DNA of 64,000 bases from assembly GCA_900313015.1 (NCBI GenBank), contig OMPR01000013.1, positions 526,725 to 590,724 of the forward strand. Reading direction: 5' to 3'. This DNA is from Rhodobacteraceae bacterium EL53. GTDB lineage: Bacteria > Pseudomonadota > Alphaproteobacteria > Rhodobacterales > Rhodobacteraceae. A model generated the notes under the pieces. That model worked only from the letters and a program-made list of their open reading frames with translations, was not told the DNA's origin and did not search any database. How positions within the stretch are numbered: position 1 is the stretch's first letter; every line of letters begins with the position of its first letter. The translations under genes were made by a program, and so were the position numbers. Positions 9,915-17,270 of the stretch are shown in pieces.

Positions 9915-10553
9915 ATGAGATACTCCATTCCATATGCGCGGTCAGGTCAGGTGATTGGGTTGCTGGGCGGCTCGTTTGATCCGCCACATGCGGGGCATGT
10001 GCATGTGACGCGCGAGGCGATCAAGGCCTTTGGGCTGGATCGGGTGTGGTGGTTGGTAAGCCCCGGTAATGTGTTGAAAACGCGCGGGCCTGCGCCTTTG
10101 GCGCGCCGGATGGCGGCGGCGCGGGCGATGATGGATCACCCTCGGGTCCAGATTACAGATATTGAGGCGCAGATTGGCACGCGAGCGACGGTGGATACGT
10201 TGGAGGTGCTGCAGCGGCTGTATCCCGGCGTGCGGTTTGTCTGGTTGATGGGCGCGGATAATCTGGCGCAGCTGCATCGTTGGCAACGCTGGCGCAGTAT
10301 CATGGAACGGGTACCGGTGGGCGTTGTGGCGCGACCGGGGGATCGGATCTCGGCAAGGATGTCACCGGCGGCGCGGGCCTTTGCCAAGTATCGTCTGGAC
10401 GGGCAGGCGCGTCAGTTATTGGGGCGGGCCGAGGCCCCGGCGTGGTGTTTTGCGAATGTGCCGATGGTTGATGTCAGCTCGACCCAGATCCGGGCGCGAG
10501 GTGGGTGGTCAACGCCAACGCCAACGTCAACATCAGCGTCGGAGCAGGGCTGA
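9915..10553 (+). CDS. nadD: Nicotinate-nucleotide adenylyltransferase
   Basis: Catalyses ATP plus nicotinate mononucleotide to deamido-NAD and pyrophosphate in NAD biosynthesis. The 212-residue protein shows the nucleotidyltransferase signature [17 protein letters not shown] (H-x-G-H) and the C-terminal ISSTQIR-type motif ([11 protein letters not shown]). The C-terminus has a short Thr/Pro/Ser tail ([14 protein letters not shown]) encoded by a small repeat. Its last 21 bp overlap the end of the convergent EamA gene. Length and motifs fit the bacterial NadD family. Confidence 0.93.
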   Translation: MRYSIPYARSGQVIGLLGGSFDPPHAGHVHVTREAIKAFGLDRVWWLVSPGNVLKTRGPAPLARRMAAARAMMDHPRVQITDIEAQIGTRATVDTLEVLQRLYPGVRFVWLMGADNLAQLHRWQRWRSIMERVPVGVVARPGDRISARMSPAARAFAKYRLDGQARQLLGRAEAPAWCFANVPMVDVSSTQIRARGGWSTPTPTSTSASEQG

Positions 10554-11360
10554 GGTCAGACCCGACCCAAGCACCAACGCCAGACCGGCCCACGTGTAGG
10601 CGTCAGGCAAGTCGTTGAAGACAGCCCAACCGAGCCCGGTGGCGGCGATCAGTTGGAAATAGACCAACGGTGCGAGTTTGGTTGATGGCGCGCGGGTATA
10701 GGCCACGAGCAGCAGCAGGTTGCCCAGCATGGAGCCCAGCGCGCTGAGCAGGGTGAGCGAGGCGATGGCCGGCGTTAGGGTGGGGATTTGCAGGATCCCG
10801 GCAGGCGTCAGGATCAGCCCCGCGATAAACAGTTGGGTAAAGCTGAGTGCGCGGGCAGAGCCGAGGTGTGACAGCCAGCGCGAGGCGGTCAGGAAGCTGC
10901 CATAGAAGCACCCGGCGAGCACCGCAAATCCAAGGCCGGGTGAAGCGCCAAAACCGGGGCGCACCACAAGCAGAACGCCCGCGAAGCCGGTCAACATCAG
11001 GACCGAGCGCAGCAGGGTCGCGGGTTCACGCAGCAGGATGGCAGAGAGCGCGTAGCTGAGGATGGGACCAATGAAGAAGGCGGCAAAGACATTCGCCAGC
11101 GGTTCGGTTTGCAGTGCGGTTTGGATAAAGAAGATGCCACCCGCCAGCAGGAGCGCGCGAAACCAGACCCGCCAGTTGAGCAGCAGCGGAAAGGCCGCGC
11201 GCGGGGTAAAGGGCAGGATCATCAACGTGCCAAGGGCAAATCGGGACCAAGCGACGAACAGGGGGGAGGCGTTATAGCTGCCGGTGAGGAGTTTACCTGC
11301 CATATCTCCGGTTGGGATCAGGGACATGGCGACGAACATAAGGAGGACAGCTTGGAACAT
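10533..11360 (-). CDS. DMT superfamily transporter, EamA domain
   Basis: A 275-residue inner-membrane protein with about ten hydrophobic segments arranged as two EamA repeats (roughly 5-130 and 140-272). It belongs to the drug/metabolite transporter superfamily, whose members export amino acids, metabolites or drugs; the substrate cannot be predicted. The C-terminal repeat ends in [17 protein letters not shown]. It is convergent with nadD, overlapping it by 21 bp, and divergent from dacB with 84 bp between starts. Confidence 0.9.
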   Translation of the reverse strand: MFQAVLLMFVAMSLIPTGDMAGKLLTGSYNASPLFVAWSRFALGTLMILPFTPRAAFPLLLNWRVWFRALLLAGGIFFIQTALQTEPLANVFAAFFIGPILSYALSAILLREPATLLRSVLMLTGFAGVLLVVRPGFGASPGLGFAVLAGCFYGSFLTASRWLSHLGSARALSFTQLFIAGLILTPAGILQIPTLTPAIASLTLLSALGSMLGNLLLLVAYTRAPSTKLAPLVYFQLIAATGLGWAVFNDLPDAYTWAGLALVLGSGLTSALLRR

Positions 11361-11444
11361 ATGTCGCGCCTATCATGGGAAACTTCCTTGAAAAACCCGC
11401 AAACTGACGCTTGTTTGCCATGATGCTCTGGGTTTGTATGGGGT

Positions 11445-12938
11445 ATGGTAAAACAGATTTCACGAAGAGTATTGCTTGGGTCGTTGGGCGCGTTTGTGGC
11501 GCATGGGACGGCTTGGGCAAATGCGCCGGTACGGTCGTTGCGGCCGCAGGCGCGGGGACAGGCGGCGCTGGCGTTGGCGCAGGTCGGTCCAGAGGATTTA
11601 ATTGCCAGGGCTGGCTTGAAGGGTGAGGTCGCGTTTGCGGTGGCTGATGTCAAATCCGGGTCGGCGCTAGAGAACGTTGGGGGGGCGACGGGTTTGCCCC
11701 CAGCAAGTGTCGCCAAGGCGTTGACGGCGCTTTATGCTTTGGATGTACTAGGTGGCGGATACCAGTTTGAAACACGGGTGCTGGCGACGGGGCCGATAAA
11801 GAACGGCGTGTTGAAGGGGGATCTGATCCTTGCGGGGGGCGGTGACCCGACATTGGACACCACCACATTGGCCGAGATGGCGCGTCAACTGAAGGTGGCA
11901 GGCGTGCGCGAGGTGCGCGGTGCGTTCAAGGTTTATGACGGGATGTTGCCGCAGGTTCACACGATTGACCGGGATCAGCCGGACCATGTGGGCTATAGCC
12001 CGGGTGTGTCTGGGATCGCGTTGAATTTCAATCGGGTGCATTTCGAATGGAAGCGAACCAGCAAGGGGTATGGCGTCACGATGGACGCGCGTACGGCCAA
12101 GTACCGCCCCGAGGTGGCGATGGCGCAGATGCGGGTCGTGAATCGCCAGTTGCCAGTCTACACCTATGAAGAAACCCCCCGGATTGACAGATGGACAGTA
12201 GCGCGTGGCGCGCTGGGCAAGGGGGGCGCGCGGTGGTTGCCGGTGCGCAAGCCAGCCCTGTATGCAGGCGACGTGTTCCAGACCATGGCGCGAGCAAACG
12301 GGATCGTGCTGAAAAAGGTCAAAGTGGTGCAGAACCTGCCAACCAGTTCGGTGTTGGTGACCCATCGCAGTGCACCGCTTGAGCGTATTCTGAAGGCGAT
12401 GCTGAAGTATTCCAACAACCTGACGGCAGAGATGGTCGGGATGACGGCCACAGCGGCGCGGGGCAAGCGGCCATCGTCGCTGAAGGATTCCGCGTCGGCC
12501 ATGAGCCGATGGGCGGCTGGCAAGTATGGAATGAAGGACACACGGATGGTGGATCATTCTGGGCTGGGATCTGCGTCGCGGATGACGCCGCAAGATTTGG
12601 TCGGGGCATTGGTCCAGGTGCGCAAGGCCGGTGGGCTGCGCCACATGCTGAAACCGTTCAAGATGCGGGATTCAAATGGGCGTGTGATGAGCAAGCATCC
12701 GGTCAAGGTGGATGCCAAAACTGGCACGTTGAATTTTGTGTCAGGGTTGGGTGGGTTTATGACCGCGACCGATGGCACCGAATTGGCATTTGCCATCTTT
12801 ACTGCGGACACCGCGACCAGATCGCGAATCAAGCGCGCTGATCGGGAAGTGCCGCCGGGCGCTCGGACGTGGAACCGCCGCTCGAAGCAGCTTCAGCAAA
12901 AGCTGATCGAGCGATGGGCCGTGTTGTACGGAAGCTGA
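11445..12938 (+). CDS. dacB: D-alanyl-D-alanine carboxypeptidase/endopeptidase (PBP4, DacB family)
   Basis: Periplasmic peptidoglycan-processing enzyme of 497 residues (peptidase S13 family). A twin-arginine-like leader (ISRRVLLGSLGAFVAHGTAWA) precedes the mature domain. All three penicillin-binding motifs are visible: SVAK in LPPASVAKALTALY, SNN in LKYSNNLTAEMVG, and KTG in VDAKTGTLNFVSG. The inserted domain between the first two motifs is typical of PBP4. It trims D-Ala or cleaves cross-links during wall remodelling. It is monocistronic and ends facing a terB-like gene across a large palindromic structure. Confidence 0.93.
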   Translation: MVKQISRRVLLGSLGAFVAHGTAWANAPVRSLRPQARGQAALALAQVGPEDLIARAGLKGEVAFAVADVKSGSALENVGGATGLPPASVAKALTALYALDVLGGGYQFETRVLATGPIKNGVLKGDLILAGGGDPTLDTTTLAEMARQLKVAGVREVRGAFKVYDGMLPQVHTIDRDQPDHVGYSPGVSGIALNFNRVHFEWKRTSKGYGVTMDARTAKYRPEVAMAQMRVVNRQLPVYTYEETPRIDRWTVARGALGKGGARWLPVRKPALYAGDVFQTMARANGIVLKKVKVVQNLPTSSVLVTHRSAPLERILKAMLKYSNNLTAEMVGMTATAARGKRPSSLKDSASAMSRWAAGKYGMKDTRMVDHSGLGSASRMTPQDLVGALVQVRKAGGLRHMLKPFKMRDSNGRVMSKHPVKVDAKTGTLNFVSGLGGFMTATDGTELAFAIFTADTATRSRIKRADREVPPGARTWNRRSKQLQQKLIERWAVLYGS

Positions 12939-12948
12939 GCTTAAAGTC

Positions 12949-13035
12949 TCGCGAAATACTTGAATCACTTAACCCTGCCTGAAATCAAAGATTTCAACGC
13001 GTTAAGTGCTAAACGGTGTCTCAAGCTTTTCGCGA
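12949..13035. terminator. Nested palindrome between convergent dacB and terB-like genes
   Basis: Four nested arm pairs: TCGCGAAA 12949-12956 with TTTCGCGA 13028-13035; CTTGA 12959-12963 with TCAAG 13021-13025; CACTTAAC 12966-12973 with GTTAAGTG 13001-13008; TGAAATC 12980-12986 with GATTTCA 12990-12996. It fills nearly the whole gap between two convergent stop codons, so a bidirectional terminator is the simplest reading. Confidence 0.6.
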
Positions 13036-13041
13036 AGTGCT

Positions 13042-13464
13042 TTAGATGACGTGGCGCGCCCGTGCGCCGCGTTCAATTGCTGCGGCATGCAGGCGGTCGA
13101 TACTGAGCTCGTACCGGATTTCTTCCAGCAGGCGCAGTTCGGATTCAGCCAAGTTGCCATCGGCGGCGGCAACGTCACACGCTAGCGCATAGGCGGTTTC
13201 ATAGAGCCGCTCGGGCAGGTTATCGCGTGTCAGACCAAACAGGGCATCTAGCCCGTCTTCCTGTTCAAACAGATCAAACACAATCGACGAAACGCGGTTG
13301 ATGCGGTCGATGTCATAGTCTGCAAAGACTGGCAGCATATTCACGGCAGACTGGATTTTGACCAGTTCGGCGGTGCGGATGTTCTCGTCAGAGGCAGAGA
13401 CGGCGACCATGATCGCCACGAGACAATCCTGAGGGGTCAGGGAATGAGGGGTTTGCGCGTTCAT
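13042..13464 (-). CDS. TerB family (tellurite-resistance-like) protein
   Basis: A 140-residue soluble all-helical protein with the TerB/DjlA N-terminal domain pattern: LVAIMVAVSASDENIRTAEL, where the acidic SASDE loop corresponds to the metal-binding region, and a second acidic turn in DVAAADGNLAESELRLL. The family is linked to stress and metal response, but stand-alone TerB domain proteins in alphaproteobacteria have no defined function. It lies downstream of dddW on the same strand, separated by a hairpin. Confidence 0.85.
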   Translation of the reverse strand: MNAQTPHSLTPQDCLVAIMVAVSASDENIRTAELVKIQSAVNMLPVFADYDIDRINRVSSIVFDLFEQEDGLDALFGLTRDNLPERLYETAYALACDVAAADGNLAESELRLLEEIRYELSIDRLHAAAIERGARARHVI

Positions 13465-13510
13465 AAATCCGTATCCTGCTAATATGTTGCATGGCTAAGA
13501 TACGGACGGG

Positions 13511-13533
13511 GGCGGGTGTGCACAACACCCGCC
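13511..13533 (-). terminator. Hairpin between dddW and the terB-like gene
   Basis: Perfect 9-bp arms (GGCGGGTGT and ACACCCGCC) around a 5-base loop, 21 bp beyond the dddW stop. There is no T-run on the minus strand (the T-rich side is on the plus strand). A second dyad (TCCGTATC 13468-13475 with GATACGGA 13499-13506) lies between it and the terB-like start and could be an operator. Confidence 0.5.
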
Positions 13534-13553
13534 TTTCTCTTTTACTGCGGCAA

Positions 13554-14012
13554 TCAAGCGTTGGCGGTGAAACGGTATTCGATATCTTCGAAATTTGGGG
13601 TCGCGAACCCATAGGTGAACCGCAGGCCGTTCTCACCCGCTTGGGTGCCATGTTCTGCGCCACCGGGCACATAGATGGCGATGCCGGGGGCGATGTTGTG
13701 CGGAACGCCGTCGATGGTGACGATACCGTCGCCGTCCAGCCCGAGATAAAATTCGGGGGGATCATGGCGATGGGGCAGCAAGCGGCCGTGGGGTTCGAAT
13801 TCAGCAATGCCCAGAACCATATCGCGAGGCGTGTCGGCGGACCCGTTGATCAGGGTGCGCCAGCGGACCTCGCCATAGGTGGGATCGGTGCCACCTGACA
13901 GCGGCACATGGGCGGCATCAATGACCAAGGGGGCGTGGGGCAGGTTGCTGGGCTGGTGCAAGATTTCGGTATCACTGAAATCGGTAGCCAATGTATTGAG
14001 TTCGTCTGTCAT
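13554..14012 (-). CDS. dddW: Cupin-type DMSP lyase, DddW-like
   Basis: Predicted to cleave dimethylsulfoniopropionate to dimethyl sulfide and acrylate using a metal (Fe or Mn) in a cupin barrel. The protein has 152 residues, as I recall for DddW of Ruegeria pomeroyi. His81, His83, Glu87, Tyr89 and His121 fall at the same numbers reported for that enzyme (HRHDPPEFY at 81-89; GGAEHG around 121). No signal peptide, so it is cytoplasmic. A LysR gene is divergently placed 97 bp away, as described for dddW, where the regulator induces the gene on DMSP. AAAGGAG precedes the ATG. The alternative is another small cupin with the same metal set, but the numbering match and the neighbour make DddW the best call. 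Confidence 0.85.
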   Translation of the reverse strand: MTDELNTLATDFSDTEILHQPSNLPHAPLVIDAAHVPLSGGTDPTYGEVRWRTLINGSADTPRDMVLGIAEFEPHGRLLPHRHDPPEFYLGLDGDGIVTIDGVPHNIAPGIAIYVPGGAEHGTQAGENGLRFTYGFATPNFEDIEYRFTANA

Positions 14013-14085
14013 AGTGGGCTCCTTTCTGTCTGCGGTCAGTTAGGAGGGGTTGCGTGATTTGGGCAATACACTAAAGCTGAGAGGG

Positions 14086-14106
14086 ATTATACGTTGAGGT
14101 TATGAT
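14086..14106. promoter_or_regulatory. LysR-type dyad and -10 hexamer in the dddW/lysR intergenic region
   Basis: A 21-bp imperfect palindrome of the form ATNATA-N9-TATNAT containing a T-N11-A core, as LysR-type regulators bind. On the minus strand its outer arm reads TATAAT (14091-14086), a perfect -10 hexamer for dddW, with no good -35 at 17 bp upstream, which fits an activator-dependent promoter. The dyad ends 2 bp before the lysR start codon, so autorepression is likely. Confidence 0.55.
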
Positions 14107-14108
14107 AG

Positions 14109-14990
14109 ATGGAGCGACTTCCGGGCTTTTCAGGGCTGACTGCATTCTATGCGGCTGCACGCCATGGTACACTGACTGCTGCGGCGCAGGAGCTAAATGT
14201 GTCGCAACCGGCGATCTCGCGTAGGATTGCGGCATTGGAGGCGGATTTGGAGGTCTCGTTGTTTGACCGCAGCCGCAAGCCAGTGCGTTTAACGCAGGCA
14301 GGTAGGGATTTGTTGAAGGCGCTGCATGGTGGTTTCGGTCAGATCGAAAGTGCGGTTGCACAGATCCGACAAGCGGCGCAGGGGCGGGTTGTCACCGTAA
14401 CGGCGCCGTCTGGGTTTGTGGCGTTTTGGCTGATCCCGCGGTTAGGGGAATTGGAAGATGCGTTTCCAGAAGTAACGATTCGAATCATAAGCCAAGAGTA
14501 TGGTGAAGCAGTGCGTCCCGGTGACGTTGTGATCCGGTTTGGGTTACCCGAAGAGGGAGAGGAAACGCGTCTGTTGGGGGAGGCTGTGTTTCCGGTGGCC
14601 AGCCCGCTGTATCTGACAAAGCGGGGGATGAGTGGGTCTGAGTATGATCTGTCTGCGATGACATTGCTGACAATGGAGACCGCGCGCAGTCATTGGCATG
14701 ACTGGCCCAGTTGGTTCCGGTCTGCCAGGGTCGAACGCACTAAAGGCAATCGGGTGTTGGATTTCAATTCCTATGCGATGCTGGTGAATGCGGCCCTTGC
14801 GGGGCAGGGTGTTGGCTTGTGTTGGGACGGGGTGTTGGACAGCTTTCTGGAAACGGGGGCGATGACTCGGTTAGAGGGGCCACATGCGATTTCCACACGG
14901 GGATATTTCCTAATGGCGCGCGATGGATTGGCCGCAGATCGCCCTGTGCAGGAGATTCTGCATTGGATTGCGGAAAAGGGGCAGAAATAA
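14109..14990 (+). CDS. LysR family transcriptional regulator, probable activator of dddW
   Basis: A 293-residue LysR-type regulator. The N-terminal winged helix reads FYAAARHGTLTAAAQELNVSQPAISRRIAALE (residues about 12-43, helix-turn-helix in the centre), followed by DRSRKPVRLTQAG. The remaining two thirds form the periplasmic-binding-like effector domain. It is divergent from the DddW-like gene, an arrangement known from Ruegeria pomeroyi where the LysR partner mediates DMSP induction. The ATG at 14109 lacks a good ribosome-binding site and sits right beside the dyad described above. Confidence 0.88.
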   Translation: MERLPGFSGLTAFYAAARHGTLTAAAQELNVSQPAISRRIAALEADLEVSLFDRSRKPVRLTQAGRDLLKALHGGFGQIESAVAQIRQAAQGRVVTVTAPSGFVAFWLIPRLGELEDAFPEVTIRIISQEYGEAVRPGDVVIRFGLPEEGEETRLLGEAVFPVASPLYLTKRGMSGSEYDLSAMTLLTMETARSHWHDWPSWFRSARVERTKGNRVLDFNSYAMLVNAALAGQGVGLCWDGVLDSFLETGAMTRLEGPHAISTRGYFLMARDGLAADRPVQEILHWIAEKGQK

Positions 14991-15095
14991 TGCCTGTTTA
15001 GGGGGCGCTTTCTTGACTCATGCCGCGCTTGCACAATAGGAGAAAACGGTTGGGCGCATGGGGCGTTCGACATCCCTTCCCCTATGGAGACTGAT

Positions 15096-16676
15096 ATGTC
15101 TGATCTGCGTGAAACCGCTCTTGCGTCCAAGGCTTGGCCTTTTGAAGAAGCGCGCCGGGTGCTCAAACGCTATTCAAAGTCTCCACCTGAAAAGGGGTAT
15201 GTGTTGTTCGAGACCGGATATGGTCCGTCGGGCTTGCCGCATATCGGCACCTTTGGTGAGGTCGCCCGCACGGCAATGATCAAGCGCGCGTTTGAGGAAA
15301 TCAGTGATATCCCAACCAAGCTGGTGTCGTTCTCGGACGATCTGGATGGGATGCGCAAAGTGCCGGGCAATGTGCCCAATGCGGCCGCGATGGAAGAGCA
15401 TCTGCAAAAGCCGTTGTCGGTTGTGCCCGATCCATTTGGCACCCACGACAGTTTTGGTGCGCATAACAATGCGATGCTGTGCAGGTTCTTGGACACCTTT
15501 GGGTTTGATTATGAGTTCGTCAGCTCGACTGAGTTCTATGGCTCGGGCCAGTTTGACGACATTCTGCGCCTGTGTGTGGAGCGCTATGATGATATCATGG
15601 CGATCATGCTGAAGTCGTTGCGCGAAGAGCGGCGTCAGACCTATTCGATTTTCCTACCGATTCACCCTGAAACGGGCCGGGTTCTGTATGTGCCGATGAA
15701 GTCGGTGAATGTGGCGGATCACACCATCACATTTGATGACGAAGACGGCAAAGAATGGACGCTGCCCGTTACCGGCGGCAATGTGAAGCTGCAGTGGAAG
15801 CCAGATTTTGGTGCGCGCTGGGCGGCGCTGGGCGTTGATTTTGAGATGTACGGCAAAGACCACAGCACCAACACGCCGATCTATGACGGCATCTGTCGAG
15901 TGTTGGGGGCCAAAGCGCCCGAGCATTTCACCTATGAGCTGTTTCTGGATGAAAACGGGCAAAAGATTTCGAAATCTTCGGGCAATGGTGTGTCGATTGA
16001 CGAGTGGCTGACCTATGCCAGCGCCGAGAGCCTGTCGTATTTCATGTACCAAAAGCCCAAGACTGCCAAGCGGCTGTTCTTTGATGTGATCCCAAAGGCG
16101 GTAGACGAGTATCACCAGCAATTGCGGGCTTATCACACGCAAGAGCCCAAGGCGCAGTTGAACAACCCAGTGTGGCACATCCACGGGGGCAAGGTGCCTG
16201 AGTCGAACATGGTGGTTCCGTTTGCGATGCTGTTGAACCTGGCGTCTGTATCGGGTGCCGAGGACAAAGAGACATTATGGGGCTTTATCCGTCGCTATGC
16301 GCCGGATGCCACAGCGGAAACGCATCCTGACCTAGATCAGGCGGCGGGTTTTGCGGTGCGGTATTTCAATGACTTTGTGAAGCCAACGCGCACCTTCCGT
16401 TTGCCAACTGACCAAGAACGCGAAGCACTTGAGGCGTTGCGGGCTGAGCTGGTGGCCTATGATGGTGAGATCGCAGACGAGGCGCTGCAATCCGTGGTGT
16501 ATTCGGTTGGGCGGGAACGCTTTGATCCGATGCGTGGCTGGTTCACGGCGCTGTACGAAGTGCTGTTGGGTGCAAGTCAGGGGCCGCGTTTTGGTGGATT
16601 CATTGCGCTGTATGGTGTGGCGGAAACTGTCGCTTTGATTGATCAGGCGTTGGCAGGCGATTTCGTTCAGGATTGA
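15096..16676 (+). CDS. lysK: Lysyl-tRNA synthetase, class I
   Basis: Charges tRNA-Lys with lysine and ATP. This is the class I (archaeal-type) LysRS that replaces the class II enzyme in many alphaproteobacteria; 526 residues. The HIGH-type signature is [17 protein letters not shown] near residue 46, and the KMSKS-type loop is KISKSSGNG near 290. The start at 15096 ([14 protein letters not shown]) is chosen because GGAG lies 6 bp upstream; an in-frame ATG at 15084 has no such site. The gene is monocistronic or weakly linked to the small secreted protein gene 52 bp downstream. Confidence 0.95.
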   Translation: MSDLRETALASKAWPFEEARRVLKRYSKSPPEKGYVLFETGYGPSGLPHIGTFGEVARTAMIKRAFEEISDIPTKLVSFSDDLDGMRKVPGNVPNAAAMEEHLQKPLSVVPDPFGTHDSFGAHNNAMLCRFLDTFGFDYEFVSSTEFYGSGQFDDILRLCVERYDDIMAIMLKSLREERRQTYSIFLPIHPETGRVLYVPMKSVNVADHTITFDDEDGKEWTLPVTGGNVKLQWKPDFGARWAALGVDFEMYGKDHSTNTPIYDGICRVLGAKAPEHFTYELFLDENGQKISKSSGNGVSIDEWLTYASAESLSYFMYQKPKTAKRLFFDVIPKAVDEYHQQLRAYHTQEPKAQLNNPVWHIHGGKVPESNMVVPFAMLLNLASVSGAEDKETLWGFIRRYAPDATAETHPDLDQAAGFAVRYFNDFVKPTRTFRLPTDQEREALEALRAELVAYDGEIADEALQSVVYSVGRERFDPMRGWFTALYEVLLGASQGPRFGGFIALYGVAETVALIDQALAGDFVQD

Positions 16677-16728
16677 CGAAAAGGCGCGTGAGGCTACCTC
16701 TTGATGGCAACATCAAAGAGGAGGCGTC

Positions 16729-17130
16729 ATGCGCCATTTCATTTTTGCAGTTTTGTTGAGCGTTGGTCTGTATGCGCCGGCCCATGCACAAGGCACCGAA
16801 ATAGAGGCGAATATACGCGCCCAGATAGAAGCCTTTCAGGCTGATGATTTTGACTCGGCCTTTTCTTATGCCAGCCCAACCATCCAACAGGTGTTTCGAT
16901 CGCCCAAGAATTTTGGCGCGATGGTCAAGAACGGCTATCCCATGGTCTGGCGTCCAGCAGAGCTTAGGTTTCTGGATCTGCGCGACGTCGCGGGTCAATT
17001 GTGGCAAAAGGTGATGATTACCGATGCCAAAGGGCACGTGCATGTGCTGGATTACCAAATGGTAAATCTGGAAGGTATCTGGAAAATCAATGCAGTACAG
17101 GTATTAGAGGCCCCGGGCATTGCAGCCTGA
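16729..17130 (+). CDS. DUF4864 domain-containing secreted protein
   Basis: A 133-residue exported protein with a signal peptide (MRHFIFAVLLSVGLYAPAHAQ). The mature part matches the DUF4864 family common in Rhodobacteraceae: IRAQIEAFQADDFDSAFSYASP, FGAMVKNGYPMVWRPAELRF, and a C-terminal W-x-I-NAVQVL strand. The fold is probably NTF2-like; function is unknown. GAGGAGG just before the ATG supports the start. No operon partner is evident. Confidence 0.88.
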   Translation: MRHFIFAVLLSVGLYAPAHAQGTEIEANIRAQIEAFQADDFDSAFSYASPTIQQVFRSPKNFGAMVKNGYPMVWRPAELRFLDLRDVAGQLWQKVMITDAKGHVHVLDYQMVNLEGIWKINAVQVLEAPGIAA

Positions 17131-17270
17131 GGCAACGGCACCGTGACGGTGCTGTGAGGCGGCTTTAATTCCTTTTCTCTATTCCATGGCTCGCGTTCGG
17201 GTGCAGCCCGGACCCGAAATAGTATGCGCCTTTGCAGGTGACCTGCGGCGCGTTTGGGAAAGGGAATTTG

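Noticed and set aside
10499-10545. The small CAACGCCAACG-type repeat at the end of nadD as a CRISPR or regulatory repeat
   Set aside because: It consists of a few imperfect 6-mers (GCCAAC/GTCAAC) within the coding end of nadD and encodes a Thr/Pro/Ser tail; there are no spacers. No CRISPR array was seen anywhere in the window.
11748-12644. A 298-codon minus-strand frame inside dacB
   Set aside because: dacB shows all three penicillin-binding motifs on the plus strand. The antisense product is rich in His, Arg and Gln, typical of shadow frames.
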